Shown here in pieces: positions 1 through 12,047 of a DNA stretch of 64,000 bases. The DNA lies in contig NC_057816.1 in assembly GCF_910594005.1 (NCBI RefSeq), forward strand, positions 20,539,797-20,603,796. The letters run 5' to 3'. Position numbers and translations under genes: made by a program. The DNA is from Cervus elaphus (lineage: Eukaryota; Chordata; Mammalia; Artiodactyla; Cervidae). Under the pieces are notes generated by a model. The model was given only the letters and a program-made list of their open reading frames with translations. It was not told the origin of the DNA and ran no database searches. Every line of letters starts with the position of its first letter. The first letter of the stretch is position 1.

Positions 1-59
1 GCCCCCGTAACACTGTAAAACTTCAGTCACATCAGCCTTCTTTCTGCTTCTCCAACACA

Positions 60-425
60 ACATGCTCCCATCTGCCATAGAGCCTTTGCCTACACTGGTC
101 TCTCCTCTTGGGATACGGGCCACACATGCCACCACCCCATCCCCAGACCCTTCCCATAGCGGCTCCTGCTAGTCTTTCAGATCTCAGCTGAAGTATTGCT
201 TCTGCAGTGAAGCCTCCTCAGACCCACCCCTCCCTAGTTTAGACCAACTTCCTGTGTTCCATGCTCTTATATTCCTTTCCTTTCAAGGGCTTAGCTAAGT
301 CTGTACCCAGAAGTTCATTTAGCAGTTATTTAGCTCAGACCTATTTCCGCTCTCAGTCTTTAAGTTCTGCTAGTTTTCCATCACCTCCCGGGAGCCTGGC
401 ACCGTGTTTGCACATAGTAGACATT
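60..425 (+). mobile_element. L2-type ancient LINE fragment
   Basis: The wording of the sequence follows the L2 3' end in sense orientation: a cysteine/threonine-rich-looking stretch, a segment like 'cagatctcagctgaagt', then the terminal 'gcctggcaccgtgtttgcacatag' type ending, here diverged. Family assignment is by eye; borders are approximate. Confidence 0.45.
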
Positions 426-524
426 GAAAGAAGAGCAAGCACAATGATCTTCTCTGCCCCTGGGCTGTGGCTCCCAAGCTGCTGGAACCAGGCGGCTGGA
501 CAATCACAGACTCCTAGAAGAAAC

Positions 525-645
525 ATCAGAGATCACCTGGAGAAGGGGAAGCTGAGACCCAGGAAAGTGATGGGCTTGCCCGGAGCAGCGTAGCTGGCAA
601 GCAACACAGCAAAGGATTGAAGCCAGACTTCTGAGCCTCAGTCCA
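525..645 (-). mobile_element. MIR fragment, antisense
   Basis: The order 'agagatcacctggagaaggg', 'aagctgagacccaggaaagtga', 'gcttgcccggagcagc', then 'attgaagccagacttctgag' is the reverse complement of the MIR core, strongly diverged. Old insertion shared by most mammals if the call is right. Confidence 0.4.
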
Positions 646-3334
646 GCCACTTCCCCATCTCACTGTGCTGAGTCCTTGAGGTGTGGGTGTGACCGATTGA
701 GCGGGTCCTACAGGGATGTCCGTCTGCTGAAAATGGGTTTGGGGGCAGTGTTTTGAAAGAAACAAGAAGCAAGAACCTCTGGAGGAAAGGAAAGGAAGTA
801 GGTTCTTTGACACAGACGTGAAACACACCCGGGTGAGCCCAGTACTGTGTTGGGCACAGGAGCTCCGGGGGCTGGACACAGCTTCCGACCTCAGGAACTC
901 TGCCCGCCACTGGGGGAGCTTAGACATATTTCATGTCAAGGTGATTTTGTGGTTGTTTTTGTTTTGCTTTTTTCTTTTCAGCCTTATGGTTAGTAGGCTT
1001 AAGGGTTAAGCACTGTGGCTTGGGAGACAGTGAAATTTAGGCATAATCAGAGCAGGTTTAGAGCCATACCATCAAAGATTCTTGAGGCCAGAAGGGACCC
1101 AAGGTTATCTAGTCCTCACTCTCTCCTGATGGCTCAATAGCCCCGGCCAGCACCAATGTATGTAAATACTTGTGAATGTTGCGCTGCCGTGCGCTCACTC
1201 GCTCACCAGCTGAGAGCCTGTGTGCCCAGCACTGTGCCTGGCCCCTGGCACGTAAAGACATCGTCCCTGTCCCAAAGGACAGCACCGCCATCACAACCTG
1301 GTGTCTCACTGGCTGCAACCAGCTGTGTGCAGGGCCTTGGGAACAGAGAAGAGGAAACCGGTCAAACTGCAGGCCAAGTGAGCAGGGCCACGACAGCCTC
1401 CTGAAGAAAGTGGTATCTGAGCTGCGCCCTGGGAGCAAACTTTATTATCAGAGGCCATTGCAACCTACACTTGGATCCCTCCAAAGGCAGGAAACTCACT
1501 ACCTGCCAAGGCCAGGGGTAGCTCCTCAGCTAGGCTCTCCTAATGGAGTTTCCAATAGAAAACACCCCTTCAGCCCCAAGAGTCTACAGTTTTGTCATTC
1601 TCACCACACTGAGGACAATGACCAAGTGATAGTTAGCAGCCACTGGCCAAAATCCCGGGGTCTCACCCTATGTCAGCTCTGCCCAGGCAAGCTCCCCCTT
1701 CCTCTGTCCGCCTCCCCTTCCCCAGCCAGCCAGCCTCAGCCAGCCTCAGAGCTTTCATCGCTGAATGCAACACCCCCGTCTCTACGTCCCTCCCCAGGGT
1801 GGGAGAGTCTGAATAAATGAGAGTGCTTAATGGCCTGCGGTGCCGTAAAGTTTTAGAGCTATGTACCGGAATGAGCAGGTTCAGGCTGAGATGAATTATC
1901 CAGACCTTTTATCAAAGGAGAGTCAATAAAAACCTGGAGGCGCTCACCCCATCTCCTCGGAGTGGCCGTGTCACACGGCCGGGCCCTGCGTTCTGGAAAT
2001 AGTCATCGGTGGGTGCGTTTCCCACCCCCCCCAATCCATCTGCTTTCTTCCCTATGCCTTCCCTTCTCAAATGTATTTGTTTCTATGGTAACTGTGTTGT
2101 TACTGGTATGGGAGGAGTTTAATGACATTCAGAAGTACCAAATCAAGTCCATTTATATAATGGTTTGAAATACACATAATGGCCTGTGGAATATAGGACA
2201 CGGTGACAGTTTCAGTAACTGCGTACAGACTGTGGGATAAATAGAGTGAAGAGGTACTCCCCCCAACCTCCGAGTCAAACACACCGGGAATAACCACTAT
2301 TCTCAGTACAAGAGAGGTACTTCTCAACCATTACTCGGGAAAGGGTCTCAAAACGCAACACCAAGCCGTGCTCTCGTCGAGGAAGGATGCTGGCTGGACC
2401 ACGGGTCCTCTGCGCCCACCAAGGTTTGACCAGGGAGTCAGGTAGGGCAGCTGCAGAGAGGATGGGACCTTCCAGAACTATGGAAAGAGCAGCCCTCCTG
2501 CCCTGGGGTCCTCGGGCGCCCCACTCAGCCAGCCCGAGGTACAACATGCACTCCAAGTGCTGGCGCTCCCGGCTCCTGTGTGTCTGAGTCAGAAATTTCT
2601 CTTTCAGGCACCCACCATGTGCCTGGTGCTGGGGTGGGGTGGGGTGGGGAGGACGTGGTGATGCAGAACCCATGGAGGATGCCCTTGTCTTAGCTCGGGT
2701 TCCCCCAGAAGCAGATGCTAAGCACGGACTCGTCCAAGAGGTGCAGGAAGCGCCAAAAAGATGGTAGGGCATTGGCATGAGAAAGAGAAGGTGTCCCCCA
2801 CTGGGAGTACTATCGGGCCCTAAATAGGGGGGCAGCAGAAGCCTCATCCCAGTGGGAGGCTCTGGGAAGTGATGCAGAAGCCACGCCTCACGGTCAGGTC
2901 ACCCAAAGATCAGGGTGTCTATACAGCACTCTTGTCAGTAACTGGTTGAGGGCTGCTCAGGTCGGGGTGTTCGCTCCCCCGCACTCCTGTCGAGTGGCCT
3001 TTGCAGATGAAGAGAAAGACCTCAGAAGAAGGGTGGTAGATGCTGGCGGTTGGGAGTTGGCCTGAGGGAGACAGGCGGGGCATTGGCAGAGATGACTGCA
3101 GCCCCCAGGGAGTTTTGAGTCCAGTGGGGAGACAGGCTTTTAGTGAACTAGCAGAAGGCAGGGTGATGGGAGAGCTGGAGGGGGCAGGGGAGATGCTCCT
3201 GCTGCTTAGACGTGGGAGAAGCCGTTTGTCCTGAATACTGGGGGAACTTGGGGAGAGTGGGAGAGGTGAGAGGGAGCTAGCCTGCCAGTTCTGGTGCTAG
3301 GGGGGCAAATAGGACACACATCACTTCGTTCTCA
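646..3334. other. Mostly unique intron; possible old repeat debris
   Basis: No gene is visible. Around 1085-1130 and 1440-1640 there are phrases typical of very old LINE/MIR3-like repeats ('cagaagggacccaaggtta', 'aggaaactcactacctgcc'), too decayed to name. Around 2690-2890 another old unassigned repeat may be present. At 2630-2650 there is a short GGGGT run. A 214-codon open frame at 1176-1820 has no recognisable domain and is not called. Confidence 0.4.
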
Positions 3335-3450
3335 TGCCATCACAGGGTAGGTGATGTGACCTCCGTTTTGAAGATGAAGTGAGTGTGGCTCAGAGAGATT
3401 AAATCGTCTACCAAAAGCACACAGCTAAGGTTCAAACCCTGGTTTTTCTA
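3335..3450 (-). mobile_element. MIR fragment, antisense
   Basis: Reverse-complement MIR core is visible as 'gaagatgaagtgagtgtggc', 'cagagagattaaatcg', 'agcacacagctaaggtt', 'caaaccctgg'. Moderately diverged; borders approximate. Confidence 0.5.
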
Positions 3451-3483
3451 CTTTTGTGGGGTTTTTTTAACTTTTTATTTTCT

Positions 3484-3682
3484 ATTGGAGTAAAGAACCT
3501 GCCTGCCAAAGGTTCTTATGCAGAAGACATAAGAGACACGGATTTGATCCTGGGTCAGGAAGATCCTCTGGAGGAGGGCATGGCAACCCACTCCGGTATT
3601 CTTGCCTGGAGAATCCCATGGACAGAGGAGCCTGGCAGGCTACAGTCCATAGGGTCGCAAAGAGTTGGACACGACTATGGTG
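3484..3682 (+). mobile_element. Bov-tA SINE
   Basis: A tRNA-like head ('gtaaagaacctgcctgcc' then a box-B-like 'gatttgatcc') is followed by the BovA body ending in 'gcaaagagttggacacgac'. Bov-tA is a ruminant SINE that L1/BovB machinery mobilises. The head has an extra segment around 3512-3535 compared with other copies in the window. Confidence 0.85.
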
Positions 3683-3683
3683 A

Positions 3684-3950
3684 ATTAGCAGGCATAGCCA
3701 GTTAGCAAACAATGTTGTGATAGTTCCAGGTGGACAGCAGAGGGACTCAGCCATACATCTACATGAATCCATTCTCCCCCAAACTCCCGTCCCGGCCAGG
3801 CTGCCACAAAACTTTGAGCAGAGTTCCCTGTGCTTTGCAATAGGACCTTGGTTATCCAATTTAAATACAGCAGAGTGTACATGTCCATCCCCAAATCCCT
3901 AACCATCCCTTACCCCCATCCTTCCCCCCAGCAGCCATAAGTTCCAAACC
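3684..3950 (-). mobile_element. L1 3'-end fragment, antisense
   Basis: Phrases such as 'tacatctacatgaatcc', 'agagttccctgtgctttgc' and 'gcagagtgtacatgtccatc' are reverse complements of the ruminant L1 3' UTR, seen in sense at 61200-61440. It abuts the Bov-tA SINE directly. Confidence 0.65.
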
Positions 3951-4593
3951 CTGGACTTCTTACTCCCACTCTGCCTCGGGGAGCTCTGTGTATTTGAGAG
4001 ATGGCAGGGAGTGACTTCCTCCATCACCTTCAAGGGCAGACATGACCAAGAGCCTGCTGTATATATCTATGTGGATTTCTCCGCATGGCCATAGACTGCC
4101 CTCTCTCATATCTCCCCACATTGCGCTGTCCATGGACCCCCACTCAGGCAGTCAAGAAACCCCTCTGATCCCACCCCAGATGTAAGCTGGACTGCCTACA
4201 CCCAACACTGAATGAATGATCTGGAACTCACAGTCCTATGAGTAGAGCAAAGAGAAGAGGCAGGCGGAGGGGTGGGGGGACGGCTTCCATTCCAACGGGC
4301 TCTACAAGCATTCTTTCTGCCCTGTTCTCACCTCCCTGCTGCCCTCCCAACCCTGCTGCAAACCTCATTGCCTCGGAAAATATGGCTGAAGAGGGATCAC
4401 ACAGACACACCGCTGGAGCAGCATTTCTGTCACACATTGATAGGTGTTCTGTGAAATACGGGATGCATGGCCAAATAAAGTGGAGAGAAGCCGGGTGAAC
4501 CCTAACTAAACAAGTCTCTCCTACAGAAACTCCCAGAGCCTGTAAGTGGCCAAAGGGTGTGGAGAATCCCCCAAAGAGGGCTATGGTTCTGAG

Positions 4594-7045
4594 TTCAATT
4601 CAGTTCAGTTCAGTCACTCAGTCGTGTCTGACTCTTTGCAACCCCGTGAACCGCAGCACATCAGACCTCCCTGTCCATCACCAACTCCTGGAGTTTACCC
4701 AAACTCATGCCCATCGAGTTGGTGATGCCATCCAGCCATCTCATCCTCTGTTGTCCCTTTCTCCTCCTGCCTTCAATCTTTCCCAGCATCAGGGTCTTTT
4801 CAAATGAGTCAGCTCTTCGCATCAGGTGGCCAAAGTATTGGAGTTTCAGCTTAAACATCAGTCCTTCCAATGAATATTCAGGATTGATTTCCTTTAGGAT
4901 GGACTGGTTGGATCTCCTTGCAGTCCAAGGGACTCTCAAGAGTCTCCTCCAACACCACAGTTCAAAACCATCCATTCTTGGGTGCTCAGCTTTCTTTATA
5001 GTCCAACTCTCACATCCATACATGACTACTGGAAAAACCATAGCCTTGATTAGACAGAACTTTGTTGGCAAAGTAATGTCTCTGCTTTTTAATATGCTGT
5101 CTAGGTTGATCATAACTTTCCTTCCAAAGAGTAAGCATCTTTTAATCTCATGGCTGCAATCACCATCTGCAGTGATTATGGAGCCCAGAAAAATAAAGTC
5201 AGCCACTGTTTCCACTGTTTCCCCATCTATTTGCCATGAAGTGATGGGACCAGATGCCATGATCTTAGTTTTCTGAATGTTGAGCTTTAAGCCAATTTTT
5301 TCACTCTCCTCTTTCACTGTCATCTTTAGTTCTTCTTCACTTTCTGCCACAAGGGTGGTGTCATCTGCATATCTGAGGTTATTGATATTTCTCCTGGCTA
5401 TCTTGATTCCAGCTTGTGCTTCCTCCAGCCCAGCATTTCTCATGATGTACTCTGCATGTAAGTTAAATAAGCAGGGTGACAATATACAGCCTTGACGTAC
5501 TCCTTTTCCTATTTGGAACCAGTCTGTTGTTCCATGTCCAGTTCTAACTGTTGCTTCCTGACCTGCATACAGGTTTCTCAAGAGACAAGTCAGGTGGTCT
5601 GGTATTCCCATCTCTTTCAGAATTTTCCACAGTTTATTGGGATCCACATAGTCAAAGGCTTTGACATAGTCAATAAAGCAGAAATAGATGTTTTTCTGGA
5701 ACTTGCTTGCTTTTTCAATGATCCAGAGGATGTTGGCAATTTGATCTCTGGTTCCTCTGCCTTTTCTAAAACCAGCTTAAACATCTGGAAGTTCACAGTT
5801 CATATACTGTTGAAGCCTGGCTAGGAGAGTTTTGAGCATCACTTTACTAGCATGTGAGATGAGTGCAATTGTGCAGTAGTTTGAGCATTCTTTGGCATTA
5901 CCTTTCTTTGGGATTGAAATGAAAACTGACCTTTTCCAGCCCTGTGGCAACTGCTGAGTTTTCCAAATTTGCTGGCACATTGAGTGCAGCACTTTCACAG
6001 CATCATCTTTCAGGATTTGAAATAGCTCAATTGGAATTCCATCACCTCCACTAGCTTTGTCTGTAGGGATGCTTCCTAAGGCCCACTTGACTTCACATTC
6101 CAGGATGTCTGGCTCTAGGTGAGTGATCACACTATCATGATTATCTGGGTCATGAAGATCTTTTTTGTACAGTTCTGTGTATTCTTGCCACCTCTTCTTA
6201 ATATCTTCTGCTTCTGTTAGGTCCCTACCATTTCTGTCCTTTATTGAGCCCACCTTTGCATGAAATGTTCCCTTGGTATCTCTAATTTTTTTGAAGAGAT
6301 CTCTAGTCTTTCCCATTCTGTTGTTTTCCTCTATTTCTTTGCATGGATCGCTGAGGAAGGCTTTCTTATCTCTCCTAGCTATTCTTTGGAACTCTGCATT
6401 CAAATGGGTATATCTTTCCTTTTCTCCTTTGCTTTTTGCTTCTCTTCTTTTCACAGCTATTTATAAGGCCTCCTCAGACAGCCATTTTGCTCTTTTGCAT
6501 TTCTTTTTTTGGGGGATGGTCTTGATTCCTGTCTCCTGTACAATGTCACGAACCTCCATCCATAGTTCATCAGGCACTCTGTCTATCAGATCTAGTTCTT
6601 TAAATCTATTTCTCACTTCCACTGTATAGTCATAAAGGATTTGATTTAGGTTATACCTGAATGGTCTAGTGGTTTTCTCCACTTTCTTCAGTTTCAGTCT
6701 GAATTTGTCAATAAGGAGTTCATGATCTGAGCCATAGTCAGCTCCTGGTCTTGTTTTTGCTGACTGTATAGAGCTTCTCCATCTTTGGCTGCAAAGAATA
6801 TAATCAATCTGATTTCAGTGTTGACCATCTGGTGATGTCCATGTGTAGAGTCTTCTCTTGTGTTGTTGGAAGAGGATGTTTGCTATGACCAGTGCATTCT
6901 CTTGGCAGAACTCTATTAGCCTTTGCCCTCCTTCATTCTGTACTCCAAGGCCAAATTTGAGTTCCCCAAACTTACTTGACCACAAAACATTTTCCATAGA
7001 GCATGTTTTAGGACTAGGATTCCTTGGAATCCACTTTGGGACATG
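4594..7045 (-). mobile_element. BovB (RTE-type) LINE, 5'-truncated and inactivated
   Basis: This is the largest mobile element in the window. Read on the minus strand it encodes the C-terminal part of an apurinic-like endonuclease (about 7045-6815), a linker, and a reverse transcriptase (about 6450-4660) with the palm motif RYADDT near 5370 and a KGVRQGCILSP block near 5490, followed by the short 3' end with 'gttcagttcagttcagtc' at 4597-4614 on the plus strand. RTE elements encode one polyprotein of roughly 1,000 residues and are mobilised by target-primed reverse transcription. Here the N-terminal endonuclease is missing and the frame is broken: a stop replaces a Gln codon near 5778, and the endonuclease, linker and RT sections fall into at least four separate frames. 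BovB is known for horizontal transfer into ruminants. The 5' border near 7045 is uncertain. Confidence 0.93.
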
Positions 7046-7420
7046 ATGGTTTAAGGCCAGCTCTGCCACTGACTCATTGTGTGAGCTTTGTCAAATGAGA
7101 ATAAATTAAGCCTGCCTCATGAGGACCACAGGGCTTCCCTAGTGGCTCAGTTTGTAAAGAACCTGCCTGTGATGCAGGAGACCTGGGTTTGATCCCTGGG
7201 TTGGGAATATCCCCTGGAGAATGAAACGGCAACCCACTCCAGTATTCTAGCCTGAAACATTCCATGGACAGAGGAGCCTGGTGGGCTGCAATCCATGGGA
7301 TCTCAAAGAATCGGACACAACTGTGTGACTAACTTTCACTTTTACTTCATGAGGACCAGTAAAACAACAGGAATGAAAACTCTTTACAAACCATAAAGTA
7401 AATGATGCTATTATTTATTT
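7046..7420 (+). mobile_element. MIR/L2-type fragment split by a SINE
   Basis: The left half (7046-7128: 'ccagctctgccactgactc', 'gtgagctttgtcaaatgag', 'aagcctgcctcatgagg') continues after the inserted Bov-tA as 'ggaatgaaaactctttacaa'. It reads as one decayed sense MIR interrupted once. Confidence 0.5.
7129..7346 (+). mobile_element. Bov-tA SINE with exact 12-bp target-site duplication
   Basis: A complete SINE starting 'gggcttccctagtggctc' and ending in 'actaactttcacttttact'. The duplicated target 'tcatgaggacca' is found perfectly at 7117-7128 and 7347-7358, which fixes both borders and proves a retrotransposition into the older MIR. Confidence 0.93.
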
Positions 7421-7544
7421 ACATGAAATATGGTTTATTTACATAAAGCAAACACACTCAGCTTCCCAGAGAATATTTCATTAGGAGTCCAAAAATAATA
7501 GTTATTATTATTAATGTTTTCTTCAGTAATAAGTTTGGCTCCTG

Positions 7545-7720
7545 ATTAGTCATGTGACCTTTATTTTGACCTTGATGTCTCTTGACCTATGATTTCTCAT
7601 CTGTAAAATGGGTAAACTCACCCTCTTTCCTCCGTGAATTTGTTGCCATGATAAAACACGCACAATGGTTGTACTGATGCTTTGCATGACAAACCATAAA
7701 ACGCAAGGCACTATTATTAG
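7545..7720 (+). mobile_element. MIR fragment
   Basis: Core phrases 'gtcatgtgacctttatttt', 'tttctcatctgtaaaatggg' and a trailing 'aaggcactattattagtg' follow the MIR order in sense. Diverged but in register. Confidence 0.5.
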
Positions 7721-8099
7721 TGTTCTAGGTTAACACCCTCAATTCAGCCCCACTTGTGCTCAGACCAAAACAGGAGACATACTGCGGGAGGGGACTGGCT
7801 AGTGGGAGAAATAACAATGACTAATCATTTTCATCCATATTTATGACGTTGGGAGCCTTGTATGAGCGTGTCACTGAGGGGACAGAATGAATATTTCATG
7901 AGTGAACACCAAAGGTAGTATTAAGAAGAAATGGACAGAGACACCCCCGCCTGCCTCTGCCTCCACGTTCAGTTGGGATGTCAGCACAGCTCCAGGCCCA
8001 TGACTGACTCAGAGGAGCAGGGCAGCCAGTTGGAAAGAAGAGCTCAGGCCTCCACCCAGATGGGGAGCTGTCCAGCACATACTGGCCCAGGGACCCCTG

Positions 8100-8235
8100 T
8101 CCTGGGAGGCAGGAGAGCCAGCGCCCACTCCATATACCAGCTGGGTAGCCTTGAGCAAGTGACTGTCACCACCCTGGGCCTCTGCTTCCACACTGTAAAA
8201 AGGCATGATAAGACCAGCCTTGCATGGCTGCAAGG
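8100..8235 (+). mobile_element. MIR fragment
   Basis: Reads 'gggtagccttgagcaagtga', 'gggcctctgcttccacactg', 'taaaaaggcatgataag', the sense MIR core with substitutions. Confidence 0.45.
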
Positions 8236-8319
8236 TTCCAGTCCAAGCCCTGTTGTTTGGAAGACGGCTTTGCAATGCACACAGGTGGGAAGTGTCATAT
8301 TCGTGTTTTCACTCAGCAG

Positions 8320-8575
8320 ACCGCCATGGAACACCTAGCACGTGCCAATCACTGCCACGGCCACAGAGTGCCAAATGCTGCGTCCATCGCTTTATACACA
8401 TCACCTCGTATAATCATCACCGCAATCCTGAGAGGTGTCTGTTATTACTCCCATCTTCCACAGGAGAAAATAAAACTCGGGAAAGATAAATAACTTGCCC
8501 AAAGCGATACAGCTAGTTGATGGCAGAGTCCAGGGTTGTATGAAGCCAAGACCCTTCATTCTACACCGATGGTAC
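8320..8575 (-). mobile_element. Near full-length MIR, antisense
   Basis: One of the best-preserved MIRs here: 'gtgccaatcactgcc', 'tataatcatcaccgcaatcc', 'tattactcccatcttccac', 'aacttgcccaaagcgatac', 'agctagttgatggcagag' follow the reverse-complement consensus over about 250 bases. Confidence 0.65.
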
Positions 8576-10779
8576 ATCTTTGTCCCTACTTATGCAGAGC
8601 TGGTGGGCACGCTTCCTCCACCCCGCCAGCTCCTCCCTATTCTGTTCATGCCTTGTGCCCCCTCTACCTGTCTGGTCATCCTCTCTTGGCCCTCCAGGAT
8701 ACCCTTCTTTTGTTTTCCACCCTCCCCCACTGCCTTCTTCCAAACCTCCTTTAAGAGATTGCACAGTCTGCCCTTGAGATTCTAATTTCTATCCCCATCC
8801 ATCAAGATCGTTGCCTCCCAAGACCCTAGACAGCCTCCATCTCTTATCTGGCCAGCCATCGAGTGCTGTCAAGACTGAATACCTTCCCCCCATAAATGTC
8901 CTCAGGAGATGAAGCAAGGACAGACGGGGGCAGTGCCAGGGTTAAACCCAGCCAAGTCTTCTCCACCTCCTGATGGACGCCTCTAGAGGAAGCTCCTGGC
9001 TCTTTCCGTCCATCCCACAGCATGAGCACACTACCATCCCTACAGACCTCTTCCCTGCGGGGCAGTTCCGTGTTATCTTGGTTCATCCCTTCTTCAGAGA
9101 TGGAAGAGATTGTTTTAAACCTGCCGCCCCACCAGCTCTTCTCCTGGCCTCTGATGCCATTAAGTTTCATTATAACGAATAAACACCACGATGACATTTA
9201 TAAGTTACCACTGAGCACAGAAGCACAAATATGAAGCAGATAAACTGCATTTGATCCAAATAATTACTGCAGGCAATATTGGGCTTAGTTTGAGCTGGCA
9301 GCCGGGTACCGAGTAATTTATTAGATTGCGTAAGGCAATGTTGCACGTTGCGTTTTTCATTATTGTGTCTCTTCCCCTTCTCTGTGGTCTAAATAGGTTA
9401 GGGGAGTTTAGGGCCAAACAAAGACAGACTTTGCTCAAGCAGATTGAGGCTGGGAGGCGTCCAGGAATGGCTTCTCCCCAGCAACATGGCACTTGTGAGA
9501 GAGGAGAGGGTTTCAGATTACCACAATGCTGCCAGCCAAGGCCAATTCCCTGTAGCCCCACCCACCACCCACCCACTGGCCCAGCTACAGAAAGAGGCCT
9601 GATGGAGGGGATAAATGGAAGGACTGGATGGAGCCCCTAGGACACCAAGCCCGGTTCCTGCTGCTGGCTTCCCGCTGAGTTTCTTTGTCTTCATCCAAAG
9701 ACCCTCTCTACCAGAAGCCTTCTGTAGCCCCAGGCAGCCCCGGGCAACCCCAGATCTGAGTCCCCAGACCTCTCCTGCAATAAAGAAAGGGAAGGAAGCA
9801 GTCTGTCAGCCAACTCTGCAAAACAAAGCAACGAGAGCTGGCTACCAGCTGCCTCCTCTCTGCCAATCCCAAACTCATAAAGTTTGATTCAAGGGGTTAC
9901 AATACCTCCTATTCAGAGTCCCTCCCGCCCCATCCTCCCAGCCTTAGTAAATTACCCAATAAGCAGCAAGGACTGTAGTTATTGTGCAGTTAAACGGTGT
10001 TTGCCCAGTAAATCCTGAGCAGAGTACTAACGGTGATATACAGTAACTAATTATGGACATGAATTCTCTCCCCAAGACGCCAAGTGGTACCAGATATTGT
10101 TGCGTTTCAGGGAGGAGGCTTGAAAGCTGCTCTGTTCCCTCCAGTGAAGTCGTGAGCAACTTTTCTATTAGAGGAGCCGTCTGGACCTCTGGTGGCACTC
10201 CAGACTGGAAACAGAGATGTCCCGGGATGGGGGTGGGCTCCCCGAAGACTCCCATTCACGGTCCCCCATCCCGTGCCCAGTGGAAGGGCATAACTGGGTA
10301 CCAGCTGGCCCTCCTTGGGTTGCCTTTACAGCAGAGGAGATGCTCCCCATCACAGTGGCTGTGGCAAAGGCCCAAGGCTCCGGCCGTGCAGGGAATGGAA
10401 ATCATTTTTCTCACAGCCCCGGACTGAGCTAAGAAAGCCATTCCAGGGAGTCAGCCTTTGTAAAAAGGCTTCTGGACAAGGAGGCAGCAGGGCAGGGCGG
10501 GCGGTGCCTCTGCCTGGCTGTGGATGACTTTTGCCCTAAATGGTCGTTTACGGAGATGATCTCAGGTCCAGGAGTGCCCGGCAGGATCAGAGGTGTCTCT
10601 GGTTGATTGTGATCTGCAGGTGAGATGGGGCTTGTGTCCAGCAGTAAGAACTAGGTGTCCCGTCAGCTTCCTGTGCATTTTGGGAGCACAGCTGGGAAAA
10701 ACAGTTGTCAGCCTCTGCTTTCTGAAGAGGAAACTATATAGCTCAGTCATGGTCTGTGCTTACCGGAGACTGTCAACCA
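8576..10779. other. Unique intron with an AT-rich motif-dense patch
   Basis: No gene and no recent repeat seen. 9160-9370 and 9940-10070 are AT-rich, non-repetitive and carry several TAATTA/AATTACT-type cores (for example 'ccaaataattactgcagg' near 9257). They look like possible conserved non-coding sequence, which only a multi-species alignment can decide. The remainder is GC-rich pyrimidine-biased sequence without a recognised element. Confidence 0.3.
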
Positions 10780-10965
10780 AAGTCCAGAACTGGAGTCAGA
10801 TGGTTCAAACACCAGCCTCCAGCACACGCTGTGACCTTGGGTGGGTCTCTTAACCTCTCTGAGCTTCTGTTTCCTAATCCATAAAGTGGAAATGATTCTC
10901 TCCATTCCTCAACATTGTTGCCGTGAAAATACCTCCCCTGGACTTGAGGCTGCTGCTTCCAGGGA
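10780..10965 (+). mobile_element. MIR fragment
   Basis: Sense MIR order is clear: 'ctggagtcagatggttcaaa', 'gctgtgaccttgggtgggtc', 'taacctctctgagcttctg', 'tttcctaatccataaagtgg'. Confidence 0.65.
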
Positions 10966-11299
10966 GCCCTGCACCTGCCAGTCCTACCCCCCTGGCCCCA
11001 GCTCACCTGCTGTGACGCCTGGGCTCAGTGACCCAGCCTCAGCCCATCTGGGACTCCCGTTAACACGCACACTCCCTTGCCTTCCTCTCAAAGTGCTTCC
11101 AGCGCAAAATCTCTCCTTTACCCACATCTCCACTTCAAACACTCAAAACAAAAATAAGGGGCAGTAGTAAAATTTAGCTTTATTTTGTTTTCTTTGCTGC
11201 GGCCTTCTCAGGGTTTGTTGTAAATAATCTGAGCCCCTGCCAGGGCCACGGTTAGGTGGTGATGGGAGAGGTCAGGTGACGCAGAAAAGGGCTGGCATG

Positions 11300-11480
11300 G
11301 GGCACACTCTTGCAATGGGACCTTGGCTGGTCATGGCTTTAAACCTTGGCATTCAAGTGTCTACATCAGGGTGATGATAGAACCTTCTCAAAAGAGTGTC
11401 AGGAGGGTGGATTAAGTAAAATAAGGTATGTGAAGAGCTTTGTGATGTGTGAAGCATATGCAAGACTTAGCTGTGGTTAA
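11300..11480 (+). mobile_element. MIR fragment (diverged)
   Basis: Only the 3' half is convincing: 'aataaggtatgtgaagagc', 'tttgtgatgtgtgaagcata'. The 5' half ('gggaccttggctggtcatgg') is weak. Confidence 0.4.
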
Positions 11481-11489
11481 TATCCTATA

Positions 11490-11740
11490 GCAGCCAGAAG
11501 ACAGGACCCAGAATCCCAGCGCGATGAGAAGAAGAATTACGATTTTAATTAGGACGCATATATAGTCAGCTCTCAATTGTCTGCTAGCAAATTGTCCCCA
11601 TTCCTGGCAAATGCTATCACCAAGACTACTTAATGAAGTCCTCTGTTAACATTTCACAGCTTCTTATTTTTTTCTTATTTGCATGAGGCCCAAAGGGAAT
11701 GAAAGTCCTTTAAAGGCAAAATTAGCTAAGATCTCCATCC
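11490..11740. promoter_or_regulatory. Candidate conserved non-coding stretch
   Basis: AT-rich and non-repetitive, with 'gattttaattagg' near 11540, 'actacttaatgaag' near 11625 and an octamer-like 'ttatttgcatgagg' near 11678. Regulatory function is inference from motif content only. Confidence 0.15.
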
Positions 11741-12047
11741 TCTCCTGGAGAAAGTGTGAGCCATAGCGACAGCAGGCTGGGGAGGGTGAGTGGACCAGTA
11801 CGAAGGGTGATGTTCTCTACCCAGCTGAGCAGGAAGCCAGAGGGAGCCTCATCACTGGGTTCTTTTGTGGCTTTTTTTAAGTATTAGAAATTCCCAGAAC
11901 ATCAAACACATCCATATTCAAACATGAATACCAAAATGCATTCCAATGTTGAAAATAAATGTTACTTCGGATTATTCATTGTTTTGAAATGTCCATCATT
12001 TTGGATTATTCACACCCTTGCTTCTCTCTGTTCATAAGATTTTTAAG

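Noticed and set aside
1176..1820. 214-codon plus-strand frame
   Set aside because: Ser/Pro/Leu-rich without domain signature and overlapping apparent old-repeat debris.
7131..7205. tRNA-gene-like sequences with box A/B at SINE heads (also at 15160, 21005, 50340, 53935 and others)
   Set aside because: They are tRNA-derived SINE heads followed by SINE bodies and A-rich tails, not functional tRNA genes.
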